64,000 nucleotides of DNA from Chlorokybus atmophyticus (lineage: Eukaryota; Streptophyta; Chlorokybophyceae; Chlorokybales; Chlorokybaceae): positions 577,827 through 641,826 of the forward strand of contig RHPI01001616.1 of NCBI GenBank assembly GCA_009103225.1, given 5' to 3'. The notes beneath the pieces are model-generated. The model was not told where the DNA came from and did no database searches. It saw nothing but the letters and a program-made list of their open reading frames with translations. Position numbers and translations under genes: made by a program. Shown here piece by piece: positions 48,180 through 58,939 of this stretch (within the stretch, counting starts at the first letter, position 1; each line of letters opens with the position of its first letter).

Positions 48180-50717
48180 AGAGTCTGCATGCAGTGAGAG
48201 CACGTGAGGCATGCAAGTCAGACCCTCTGCTTGCACTTGGCTGTGACAACCACATATGCAACCCACACTCAACTTAAACCTACGCATTGATTTACAAACC
48301 AAGGATTGTACTTCTGTAATGACTATGAGCAGACGCTATGGCTGTGCTTGCTGAGTGCTGGTCAGGCAAATTGCAACGACAAACAACTGCCGCAGTGTGG
48401 AGCGCTGGGTGCTAACAAGACCGGCTGACCGAGCTTCATGCTAAGAAGCTGTATGCAACATCAGTATATCATGCCAGATTGAGACACCTGGACACACAGC
48501 AATCAACCAGACGTGCGAGTACTATCATGTAAGATTGTGAATTGCTAGCATTGCAATGTCAGTGACGACATATGACTGCAGCAGCCTACAACAACCGGAC
48601 AGCAGCTATGTCGAGTGTCGCTTAGACTTGAGTTCAAGGAAGTTCAAGGCGTGAGTAAGCATATCGCTGGCACAGAAGTGTCGCAAGCCAGCTGTCAGAT
48701 ATACGCCCGCACTGTTTGCAACTCGGCTCGGCAAGCGTCTACGAAGTGCAAGTTGACAGAAGCCTAGGATGCAAGCCTCCAGACGCCAACCTTTACACTT
48801 ACACAAGAAGGGCTGCTGCACGCCAACGTCAACTATCAGCTCATCCCGCCGCTACTGCGCCACCCAGGAAGAAGGCGACTGTAAGCAGGTCGAAGCAAGG
48901 CAAGCGCAGCTACAGCAATGAAGCGTCCGCCACGGACGTCAACCAGCGCCCACGCCGCCCACGCCGCCGCCGCCTAGTGCTGCTGCGCTGTCCAACCTGT
49001 CCTGCATGCGCGTGCACACAGGCGTGAAAGTTACACACACATTCCTTTTGGAAAGAAATGTAAGCACAGCTTTGCCTGAAAGTGTCACATCAATCATCCG
49101 GCTGATGTGATCCTCTCCACTGATCCCGACTCCAGTCCAACCGATCAGAATGAACTTAGGTTCAGTGAGCGACATGAGTCGCACTGTGCGTCGCGATGCC
49201 CGCCTGCGGATTTGTGCTAGCGTTCCGCAGCGTGCGTCTCGTTGATTGTGCTATTGGCACCATGGGGTGACCCATATTTTGACCATTGGGGTCCCATCAT
49301 GGGACTCCCATGTTGACCAATCAAAGGTGTATAATGTTACCCGTATGCGGTCTTTCGCCTGCTGCCACATGATGTGTAATGTAGTTGCATAGTGTGTTTG
49401 TGCTATGCTAAGCCGAGAGACGCGCCGTAAGATAATTAAACTCTTATTCTTTTTGTGTTGCAATTGCAGCGGTGCTCTTATTTGGTGCGTTTCATACTTT
49501 AGCATCAACTGCTTCCAATTCCCAATGCAACCTGTTAAGTAAGAGTGTCCTACTGCTCTCATAATAATCTTATGAGAGCTATAGTGGGACACTTGAGTGA
49601 CAGGTTTTGTAGAATGCAACCCATCGAGAGACGGTGGAGGGTCATTGATGTGAAAAAAAACTCGCGTCACATCACCTTTCACTTTACCTGTTACTCGTAT
49701 ACCACATGTGGGAGAAGGTTTGGGCCACGGCTGCGGCCCCTTATATAGCGTCACAAAGTGTCATTGAATGTGGATAATTGATTGCCGATACCATTCGATG
49801 CCGACTCTATATAAATAGTTTTAATGGCATGTTTCGTTAACAATTTCCGAATATTCATCAGCAATTCCATAAGTTAAGTGATCGCGAAGCAGCGCGCCGT
49901 GAGCTGTACAAGAGAGGAGGCTCAATACCGCCTTTAAAACCACATGTCATGAGCGTAGCACCGCTATCGACTTCGACGCACGCTAGGCAATTGCTACCGA
50001 TGGTGCATGCCATGACAAGGACGTCGAGTTTTGTGTCTGCATTTACGGACGTAGAAAGTTACAATGCATGCAACAAGTACGACGCGTGGAACTTGTTAAG
50101 CGGGGAGGCACGTCTTGTGCGGCTACACGACCACCGTGATCTTGTCCATTAATGTGACATTAATGGACATTGAGTGGATCTCTGCTGGAGCCGGCAACAC
50201 GCTACAAATAACCTTAACACTCAGCTGGCTACTATTTATACTACTTATATTTTACAATTACCAAAAATTGGACTTCTCTAAGCCACCAAGTTGCAATCCG
50301 CACATTATTCTACATCCGTGCCATATAGCGCCAGAAGCATATGAAGGCCAACATGAGAAAATAAGTGTTAATGGTTGCAACTATCAAGTCATAGTGCAGC
50401 ACCTGCACAATTTCTGAAATCATTTTAAACCTACACAATATCACGATTCAATCGGCAATCATAAAATAACACATGATGTATCGGGCATATCATGGCGATT
50501 GACCATCCAATGACATCAATACATGCTGACAAATACATGGCACATTCCCGTGCGCACACATGTTTGAAATGTTTTTTATATAACAACACTATAACACATT
50601 GCGCGGTCGTAGGCCGCATAGCTGTTGGTTTTTTTGAAGCTTTCCTTATTATGTAAATGTGACAATCAGCTCAACGAGTTGTTTCTTATAAACGGACACA
50701 TTGTAAGGAATGCCCCC
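48180..50717. other. Spacer with palindromes, no gene recognised
   Basis: ORFs at 48716-49027 (+) and 49251-49754 (-) lack domains and splice support. There is a long imperfect palindrome at 49522-49615 (AACCTGT...GTGTCC...CTCTCATAA and complements) and a small perfect one at 50143-50169. They may be remnants of a non-autonomous fold-back element. Confidence 0.5.
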
Positions 50718-50897
50718 NNNNNNNNNNNNNNNNNNNNNNNNNNNNNNNNNNNNNNNNNNNNNNNNNNNNNNNNNNNNNNNNNNNNNNNNNNNNNNNNNNN
50801 NNNNNNNNNNNNNNNNNNNNNNNNNNNNNNNNNNNNNNNNNNNNNNNNNNNNNNNNNNNNNNNNNNNNNNNNNNNNNNNNNNNNNNNNNNNNNNNNN
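50718..50897. other. Assembly gap (N) beside a poly-C run
   Basis: 180 N, preceded by CCCCC and followed by 21 C (50898-50918). Confidence 0.99.
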
Positions 50898-51757
50898 CCC
50901 CCCCCCCCCCCCCCCCCCGAAAGCGGGTTTTAAACAACTAATTCATTGCAACATGTTACCCAAGTTGCACAAAAACAAAATTGTTACAGTACATGTACCG
51001 ACCGGTCAAGTGTTAGACAATCGGTAACAAGCATTGCGATTGGCAATATAAAATGCTGGATTCAATGTGCACATTGTGTATATTGATATAATCGCTATGG
51101 TTTTACTTGTTTTACGATATGTATCGCAGAGTTTTGCGCCTTTAATGAACTCGGTCTAGGATTCATCAAGTACATTTTGCCTTCAAGGCAAATGTTACAC
51201 GGTGACTGACTAAGGACTGAGGGACTGACTGGTGCCTGAGCCTGCCTGAGCTTGCCTGTCGCTGCTCAAAATGTTACATTTGGACTGTTGGGTTTGCCGT
51301 TGGCTTGAGTGGACTGACGCAGACGGCCGCGGGCCAAAAGTGGTTGTCAGTGGCACTAACCGGCCGAGAGTTGTCAACCAGTTACCCTTTGGTCGAAGTG
51401 CACCGACGGCCGTTAGCCGGTAGTTACGAACAGCTGACAGCAATAGCCGGCAGTTTCTTTGCCATTACACTGCTGTTAATATGTGACCCTAGTCGTTTGA
51501 CAAAAGTTGGCAACTCTTGCCGTAAGCCAACACTAACATGCCATTATGGCATGATGCAGCTTGTACAAACCTTGGACTGATTGTTTGGTCTTGCACCTAA
51601 AAGCCCACAATATATACAATGTACCGGCAGTGGTGTGAGTATGTCCACTTGCAACTGAGCAGCCGACTTGCACATGAAACTACCCTATAACATTGAGTCT
51701 AGCTGTCGCACTCATGCGCAGCTTGTCAACCCGTGGTGCCTGCCTTATAACTCCTCC

Positions 51758-52611
51758 TCAAACCCCCTCCTCCTGTTCCTCCTCCAACAAGTCTTCTGCT
51801 TCAACATCGGAGTCATCTTCATCCGCTGCCTCGCTCGCTGACAGTACAGCGGCTACTTCGTCCTTCAGCTTGAATGTCAGCGCCTCGCCGTGCACGCGCA
51901 TGCGCTTGATGGTCGCTTTGAGAGTGACCACCTGCATTTGGTAATGCTGTAAGAGTGGCGTGCTGCCAGGACTAGCCCATCAGCATACACATGCTTACCT
52001 CGTCTTTCGCTTTGTTGCACTCTGCCAGGCAGACAGTCAGCCAGCCGCGCTGCTCTCGGTTCACTCTGACCAACATGGCAATCTGCAAGCATACTGCTTA
52101 ATTACCGCTGGAAACATTAAACTAGGTCATGGATTACCCGTTCGTGGTACTCCGCAGCTTCTCTTTTGCGGTTTGTGAGCTCCCGCAAGTAGAAATAGGT
52201 TGTGCATTTGCGAGATTGGTCATGCTGATCATGTGCATGACACTGGAGGTTGTGCATGAGGGTGTGCATGTGGTATTGACAGTGTATGTCAAGTGCAAGA
52301 TACTAGAGGCTGTGCATGTGCAAGATAAAAGAACCCTAGCATGTGGCACTGACAGTGCATCGTAACCCACCTTGGTTATGCCAGTCTTGTTTGGTCCCTT
52401 CAATCATGTCGCCGTGGTCGCAGCTGCTGGTGGGTCGGATGTTCTTAGAGGCAGTATTGTGGTGTGCCTTTGCCCACTCGGAGGGGGAGCCCTGTAAGAT
52501 GTCACCCGAGTCACTGTTGTCATTGGCTGTGCCCTTGGTAGGCATGGTGGGGTTTGACACCAAGGACACCCCTCCGACACCCTGCCCGCCCTGTGCAAAC
52601 ATGGAATTCAT
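51758..52611 (-). CDS. Coiled-coil protein with acidic tail, divergent from the transposase
   Basis: Unrecognised. The last two exons are clean: 51999-52082 (28 codons, VNREQRGWLTVCLAECNKAK) and 51758-51931 (57 codons and TGA; TLKATIKRMRVHGEALTFKL then a tail of Glu/Asp). An upstream exon ends at 52138 (YLRELTNRKREAAEYHER). The first exon probably starts at ATG 52611 and ends about 52371 (WAKAHHNTASKNI). The phase between the first two exons does not fit, so that join is uncertain. The shape (short, charged, coiled coil, acidic end) resembles accessory DNA-binding or adaptor proteins of DNA transposons. It starts about 180 bases from a GTAC-repeat cluster, back to back with the transposase. 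Confidence 0.5.
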
Positions 52612-52784
52612 CCCGGACCTCGACCACAATGCCCACTACGCCCCTGGCAGCGCCGCCAACGATCCACCAAACGCCACATACCCTCGGCATCACGCCCCTG
52701 TAAGGGCATAGCTTGGCGGAGCTATCAATGGTGTTTTCATGCGCAGGCACAGCACTTGTCAACAGTACGAACTGCCATTGCCAC

Positions 52785-52922
52785 TGTACAAAGATACCAT
52801 TTTAATAATATCTTTTGGCAAAGGCATCTTCGTACCATTGAAACGGTTCAGTCAGGATACATATGCAGAGACTCACCCTGAACGTGCAATGGCTCGATCG
52901 TACTATAATAATGGTACGACGG
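52785..52922. repeat. Left GTAC-repeat cluster (candidate terminal/promoter repeats)
   Basis: Contains ataccat, CGTACCATTG and ATGGTACGAC (52911-52920). The last is the reverse complement of the 10-mer repeated three times at 63795-63946. It lies between the coiled-coil gene and the transposase. Confidence 0.6.
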
Positions 52923-53058
52923 AGCCAGTGAATGGCGGCCAAGTTTCCCGCCTCTGGCATGCAAGGGTAGCGGCGGCGGCGGCGGCGGCGGGTGTGCGTG
53001 TTGCTGGATAAGATGCAGATTACATTGGCGACACCTGTGTCGACGTTGGTAGTAAGAT

Positions 53059-56000
53059 ATGGGAGTCCTTTGTCCGTATTGCCACATGCGCTTCGCCACA
53101 CGCAGCGCGGTCAACATGCACATTATTAGCAGCAGGGTGTGCAAGCAAATCAAGCTGTATGTCGCCCAGCGTCCATTACAGTACGATGCGGGTCATGTTG
53201 AACCGGGGAGTTCGATCCAGGATGCGCACATGCTTGATGTTGAAGGATTCCTCTAGGAGAAGCACGCACAGCAGCAATAGGAGGAAGAGGAAGTGAACGA
53301 GGGCTTTCAATGTGTGCGTGTACCTGAGAAACCTGTGGCACGCCAACATGGAAATGGAGGCGTCCCTTCGCACGCGTCGGAATCCAAGTGGTATGGCTTG
53401 GAGCATGCTCTTGCAGTGGCATTCGTGCAGTGCAACAACGGCCAAGGCCTGTCGGCCTCCGACATTGGGCGGATCATCAAGTGCATCCGAAATGCACACT
53501 TCCTGACGGAAGAGCTCCAGTAGGAGATCGGTGTGCATGTGGCCAGCTACCTCCGGACCACAATTGCTTTCTCTCAGTCTGAGGTGTGTTCACGGTGTGC
53601 GGTGCATGTGCTTCAACCATCAGAGCCATGTCACATATGCACATGCGAGTGTGCTGCCGTATCAGAATTACGTGACGGCTGACTTGCACAAGCCTAGAGA
53701 CCCTGAGGATCAGGACATCAGCGTCACATATATGCCGGCCAAGGTCTGTGAAATGCAGTATCTAATGCAGTATCGATGCAGTATTTATCTATCTATTCTA
53801 AGGCCATCATGCCTGTTAATGCTCTTGGTCGGAGCAGGTATGGCTCGCATGGTTGTATGGCAATCCACATGCCGCCAATGGCTTCAGTCTCCAGTACAGT
53901 GGTGACGAGCACAGCTTTGGCCATCCTTCCACGGGCGATTGGTGGAAAAATGTGGAGGTGGATTTGAGGAGAGAGGTGGGGGAAGCGTCCTACTTGGCGC
54001 CTGCCATTCTGTACAGTGACAAGACCACGCTGGGCAGCGCGGACAAGCGCTCTGGCTACCCTCTGATGGCATTGCTTGCCAACTACAGTTGGGACATGTA
54101 TGCTAGCCACATGGGGGTTGTTATGATAGCGCTTCTGCCGGTGGTTCACGCAGTGGCCGGGCATCCCACCTGGGCGCAGGGCAAGAAATGGTTCTCCATT
54201 CGGAAATGTGAGATTTTTCATGACGCTTTGAATGTAGTGTTAGGGGATGTGAAGCGGGCGAGTTGGGAAGGTCTGCAGCTTATTGACCCAAATGGCATCG
54301 AGCGTCGTGTGTTTCCCGCGCTTGCCAACTACATCAGCGACTTGCAGGTAGTGGGCATGCATCGTTGTAACCGGATGCAGCCTGCCAGCAAACAGTGCAT
54401 GGAGGATGTTGTCAATAGAGCATCTGAGTCTGTCGAGTTGTAGGAGACTGCCACACTCGCACGCACTGTGTCGGGCAACCAAATAGAACATCCTTGCGAT
54501 GTTTGTCTCGTCACCAAATCGAATCTGTTGGAGATGGATAAGGACCGAGAATTGAGAACCGAGGCCTTCTACACATTAGCAATACATTAGCTGCGGGCGG
54601 ACCTGCATAGCGGTGTTAGGAATGCACGCCAGACAGCCAAGGCTTTCAAAGAGCAGCACTTCATGCATGTCGAGGAGGTAATGGTCAAATTATCGGCATT
54701 TGTGAGGATGAATGGCTTTCCGTGAAACCAGGCAATGTGGTTTGGCAACAGAATGCATTGTGGGGTTGGCGACAGCCGCAGGTGCCGGGAGCTGACTGCT
54801 ACTCTCGTCTTGCCCCTGACGCAATGCATGTGCTGGGAGGCATCATTGACCACCTGCTTGCTGCTGTGTACGACGCTATGAAGGAGCGAATGCGTCCATC
54901 CACGAGACAGATTCTGCAGGCTAGGCACGTTTTCGGTGTTGCTTTTGTGTTGAACACAAAAGCCAATGACACGCGCTCACAAGCAGATGTGCACAGGCTG
55001 AATGCATGCAATGCGACCCTACGGGTTTCACACTTCAAGGCACTCGCAAGCACAGTAGATTTCTTCCTGTCCGACCACTCCTTTCAGGTGGTGGCAAAAG
55101 TGGCGGTGCTGCAGCTGCTGCCGGTCCTTACAGACGGTTTGCTGCTAGACAGTGAGGGCAACGATTTCTCCACCATTGCTGCCGCATCGCTTGCCCAGTG
55201 GAACAAGAAGTTGCTCAAGGCGCATGAACACACAAGAGAGACCCTGACCAAAGCCGACAACGAGCTGGCTGCCTTCAAAGCTGCAGTGTTGCATCCGCTA
55301 CTGTCGTCATATTCTGCACAGGAGTCAGGTTGGAAGATCGAGAAGATGCATGCAGCTCACTCATTTTGGGCCGGCAATTGTCAGCTGTGAACATCCAGAT
55401 TGGTTCAGCGCCAACCGCATGGAGCAGGCGCACGCCCAAAATATCAAACGGTGGGCGCGTAGTGGCAACAACCGAGACTACCAGGCATGTATCTTGAAGG
55501 CATGGAGCTGTGCGGAATATGTGATAGAGGAGGTGGCATGGTCGTGGATCCCGAGATGCGCTCGGTCATGGCGCAGGCGCGGCAGCAGTGCTGTAATGTA
55601 ATGGAGAAGACAGACAAGTTGCTACGGATGGATGTGCTGACAAGGAGGGAGTCCAGCCCGTACTGGAGCGGATCTGCGCGTAGCCGCCAAGTCGCCCTGA
55701 AGACATTTGCCGACAAGCTGCCTGCCACCCTGGAGAGCTGGTTGAGGAGGGAACAACTGAAGCTGGCCGACGAGTGGCGTGCTGTTCGCGTGGTGAACGG
55801 AGGCGCAGCGGTGTACATGACATCAGGAGTCAGCATGGCGCGCGCAGCTGGGATGTTCCATGGGCAGCCTTGGTTCTCTACACTTGAGTTGGAAGGTGAT
55901 GAGGACGCTGTGAACGTGACATGGTGGGCTCAGGCACTCATTTTTCTGCGCGTGGTGGTGTGGGATGGTAGCGGCGAGCGCGTGTGGAAGGAGGTCGTGT

Positions 56001-56209
56001 TTGTCCGTTGGTACACAAAGCTGGATGTGACGAGCGACACAAAGTGCATCGCTCTAGAATGGGAAAAGCGTCGAGGGGGTCCACATCTCGATGTCGTGAC
56101 TCTGGAGCAAGTAAAAGGCATTGTCCAGCTGCTCCCCATGTTTGACAAGGACAGCGCCCGTGTACAAGAGGGCAAGTATTGGGTGAACGTTCACTGCACT
56201 TCCACGTGA
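53059..56209 (+). pseudogene. Plavaka-like (KDZ-related) DDE transposase, broken
   Basis: N-terminal zinc finger LCPYCHMRFATRSAVNMH...C from ATG 53059. The Plavaka core follows: LYGNPHAANGFSLQYSGDEH and STGDWWKNVEVDL at 53853-53975. First catalytic-region Asp is in APAILYSDKTTLGSADKRSG, then YPLMALLAN near 54000-54090, CDVCLVTKS near 54495, a DAMHVLGGIIDHLL Asp/His region near 54820, and HFGPAI...HPDWFSANRMEQAHAQN near 55370-55440, equivalent to the Glu/His end of the core. C-terminal accessory region to TGA 56207-56209. Internal stops at 53254, 53278, 53521, 54441 and 54588 are all TAG. Frame changes near 53582-53640 and 53835 look like introns; those near 54680 and 55355-55490 look like indels. 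Inactive unless TAG is read through. Confidence 0.8.
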
Positions 56210-56412
56210 CACATGTACTTGTCTCACTACTCTGAGTTTGGAGCATATCAGTCAGTTAGGCATTGCTAATCGTATGCCAAGACTTTTGCATGTGGACGTG
56301 TACAATACCGGGCAGCTGTCACTGCACAACTGTCACCACAATCGAATGTACCATGCAACATTTAACAATCAGTCCGCCGTGTGGCATTAAGCATCAATAC
56401 AGTGCACCACAC

Positions 56413-58138
56413 TCAAGCCTCATAATTCCATGACACAGGAGGGTAGTCACAGCGCATATCCATTGTTTCAAGCATGAGACGCCCTATGCACTCCGCCATT
56501 GCGGCAGGAACTGCATTCGCTATGGTAACGGCCGAGGTCATTGATGGCACTCCCAGCGCTGTATGCCATGCAGCAAAGCCGCCCCTGGTGCTTGGAAGGC
56601 CATAGATCGTGTACATTTGCTGTGGCGTGTTTGATGTCACAATTGTCTTCTTCGCGCTAGCGGACAGGTGCGGCAATAGCAGTCCAACTGCCTTGCCCGC
56701 GTGCGAGCAGCGTGCTGGTGGGGTAGCTACCACTGGCTGTGTCTCAAACGGACGGTGTCGGAAAGTTGATAGGCCAAACATCGTGCCACAAAGGGACATA
56801 TTGGGTCTGAATGAGGAAGCTGCTCCTGGCACATTCTCAATCACAAACTTGACCAGGCTTGCAAGCAGCAGACGTCGGACGAGCGGTACCATATCCTGGT
56901 GTCTCCAGGATGTGCCATGTGCCGCCCGTTGAGGTGCCGGGATAGCACCTGAATAGGCCTGGCATGGTGGGCTGGCCCAGATGAGCTCGTACTCGCTCAG
57001 CTCTCCTGCACTCAGGGTGCATACATCGCGGTGTATGAAGGGCAGCGGGTACTCAAAGGAGGGACTTATGTCCATCCCGGTCACGTCAAAGCCTGCGTGG
57101 TATAGACCGACACTGGCACCGCCACCGCCGCAGAATAGATCGAGTGCCCTTGGTCTGCGTGTGCGTCCAAGCTTGTTGTCAAACGGCGTGTATGTGGTCA
57201 AGGCTGGCCGTAGTGCTGGCCAGGGAATAACAATGATGCCGTCCGGGCTTACTTTGCTATTGACGTTCTCCCCTCCGGCGCGCAGAACGAGGTGCCCCGT
57301 CAATTGATGTGTACGCGAATACGTTGTGCCCTTTGAAGTTGATGGTTTGTGGTCGATCACCGTCATCGAATACTATAGGGTGCTGCCCTGCAAAGACATA
57401 TTCCATTGCACCATGCATATATGATGCGTCCTCAATCTCGCACGCCACGAAGCGATGCAGACTTGACGCTTGCTTGAATGATTCCACAACGCCCGCATAC
57501 CAATCCCAATTCAGCGGCCAATGCACCATAACACTCACACCGATCAGCTACTCGCATCCCAACTTAACTGCGTTCCGCGGCCGATGCAGTGCGCTGTCCA
57601 AAGGTCGATGGTCTGCCTCCTCTACAGCGGCCAAGGGATGGAACGGCCCACGCCCACACCGTGGAAGACTGCTTTGAATGCGACAATAGCTTCAACATGC
57701 ATGAAACAAGCATACGCCCAACATAACATGCAGTGATACGTCGCGGTCCACTCAGCCGAATTACCTCCACAGCATCCACCACCTGTTCACTAACCACATG
57801 TCCCGGTGTTGTCCATGTGAAGAAGCGCATGGGTTCCCTCGCCACTCGAAGCATGAGCGCGAGCACGATTCGCACACGCACTGCACGCAATGGAAAAACT
57901 CGGGCTCCTTGCTCAGCACTTGGCCGAGGCGGCAGCCAAACACGTCGACATTGTGTGTGGTGTGATGCCAGCAAGCAGCACTAAAACCGTGGCACACTGT
58001 CTGCACTCGCTGGCATTTGGTCAAGTGTGCTCGCATTTGCTGCCTACGGCCATTGGCACATACGTACGCATTGCATTGTGGGCACACCAAGCATGGTCTC
58101 ATAGGTGAGGGGGAATCAAATGCTGCCGCCGACATCAT
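56413..58138 (-). CDS. Phage-type C5 cytosine DNA methyltransferase with N-terminal zinc finger
   Basis: Methylates cytosine in DNA. The catalytic part (56413-57366 frame) has motif I DLFCGGGGASVGL, motif IV ASPPCQAYS with the nucleophilic Cys, motif VI ENVPGA, motif VIII FRHRPFET, then CSHAGKAVG, YTIYG and motif X VTIANAVPAAMAECIGR. This layout matches phage/bacterial-type enzymes, not the plant MET1/CMT/DRM types. Upstream, 57310-57538 reads WDWYAGVVESFKQASSLH and HPIVFDDGDRPQTINFKGHN, resembling a Tudor/chromo-like reader, but in another frame: an intron (a gtaagc lies there) or a frameshift joins it to the catalytic part. The first exon starts at ATG 58138 with the zinc finger CPQCNAYVC...HLTKC. 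Middle exon borders are approximate. The gene converges on the transposase. Confidence 0.78.
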
Positions 58139-58180
58139 GCAAAATAGGAGTCGGCACGGCTGCCCACAAACTGAGCAAGA

Positions 58181-58350
58181 TTTTAGGGTATGGGCATCAA
58201 TTTAGGGTTGCCAGCTTACAAACCCTAAATGGGTCAAACTTCAAGTGAAGCACGACTGTACCATGGACGCTATTGCAAACCCATGCATGGTACTACATCT
58301 ATATGAATGGTACTCCATCCGTTAATGGTACTACAGTACAAGGATACTCG
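58181..58350. promoter_or_regulatory. Telobox inverted repeat plus middle GTAC-repeat cluster
   Basis: ATTTAGGGTT (58200-58209) and its complement AACCCTAAAT (58221-58230) face each other, with another TTTTAGGG at 58181. This is the plant/algal telobox word. It is followed by four GTAC words within GTACCATGG, ATGGTACTAC and similar (58258-58335). It lies 43-212 bases upstream of the methyltransferase ATG, so probably its promoter. Role inferred. Confidence 0.55.
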
Positions 58351-58621
58351 CATACTACCTCGATCGTAGAGTAATACTGTGCTGTCATTCCATGGAACCC
58401 AGAGCGCTGTCCGAAGTTGTTACTGTCAACCACGCTCTGTACCAGCGAGGTATGCAAGCCATGCACTGACTCATGCGTCGGGCGGTCATCATGCACATGT
58501 ACAGCCAATGCTTCTGACAACAGCAGATCTCGGGTGCATCATGCACCATGCTGCAACTATACATGTACCTACATGGTTCACAGGAAGCCAACACAAAACT
58601 ACAATACATGCACAATTGTCA

Positions 58622-58939
58622 TTAAGGCGGGGGCCAAATCACCGCCGACACGTTGGCGTCTTGCATCAAGCGTGGCGACCAAAACGGGTGAGGTTGCTTG
58701 TTGAAGGGACACGCTTGTAGATTCTTTGATTTATTTGCCACGGTCTTCTGATGTGCTATGATGCAGACATGGCACATCGCTTTCTTGCAACAGGGCGTCT
58801 CCCCATCCGCTGAGGGGGGTGGCTCTTCAATGCGACAAATCAGTACACATGGTGCACGCGGGTGTGCAAGCTGCCTCAGCCACCAAACTCTGTTTACGCG
58901 TTGCAGGCTAAGGGAATTCCCATTTGAATGGCGCAGCAT
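58622..58939 (-). CDS. RING-finger-like protein
   Basis: 105 codons from ATG 58939 to TAA. Cysteines in order are CVLIC, then TPCCKKAMCHVCIIAH and QACPFNKQ, a RING-like set (C-x3-C ... CC-x4-C-x2-C ... CP) as in compact E3 ubiquitin ligases. The spacing is not fully canonical, and the first residues overlap the end of the neighbouring ORF in another frame, so the true start may be an upstream exon of that gene. With the OTU gene it gives the region both a ligase-like and a deubiquitinase-like protein. Confidence 0.5.
   Translation of the reverse strand: MLRHSNGNSLSLQRVNRVWWLRQLAHPRAPCVLICRIEEPPPSADGETPCCKKAMCHVCIIAHQKTVANKSKNLQACPFNKQPHPFWSPRLMQDANVSAVIWPPP

Noticed and set aside
49251-49754. 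167-codon ORF as a gene
   Set aside because: No ATG-supported start, no domain, and it overlaps an imperfect palindrome; likely repeat remnant.
53059-56209. TAG reassigned to Gln for the whole genome
   Set aside because: Helicase, SDR and glycosyltransferase genes appear to end at TAG where homologous proteins end; reassignment is kept only as an alternative for the element.
56609-57307. Plus-strand ORFs over the methyltransferase
   Set aside because: Shadows of a strongly motif-supported minus-strand enzyme.
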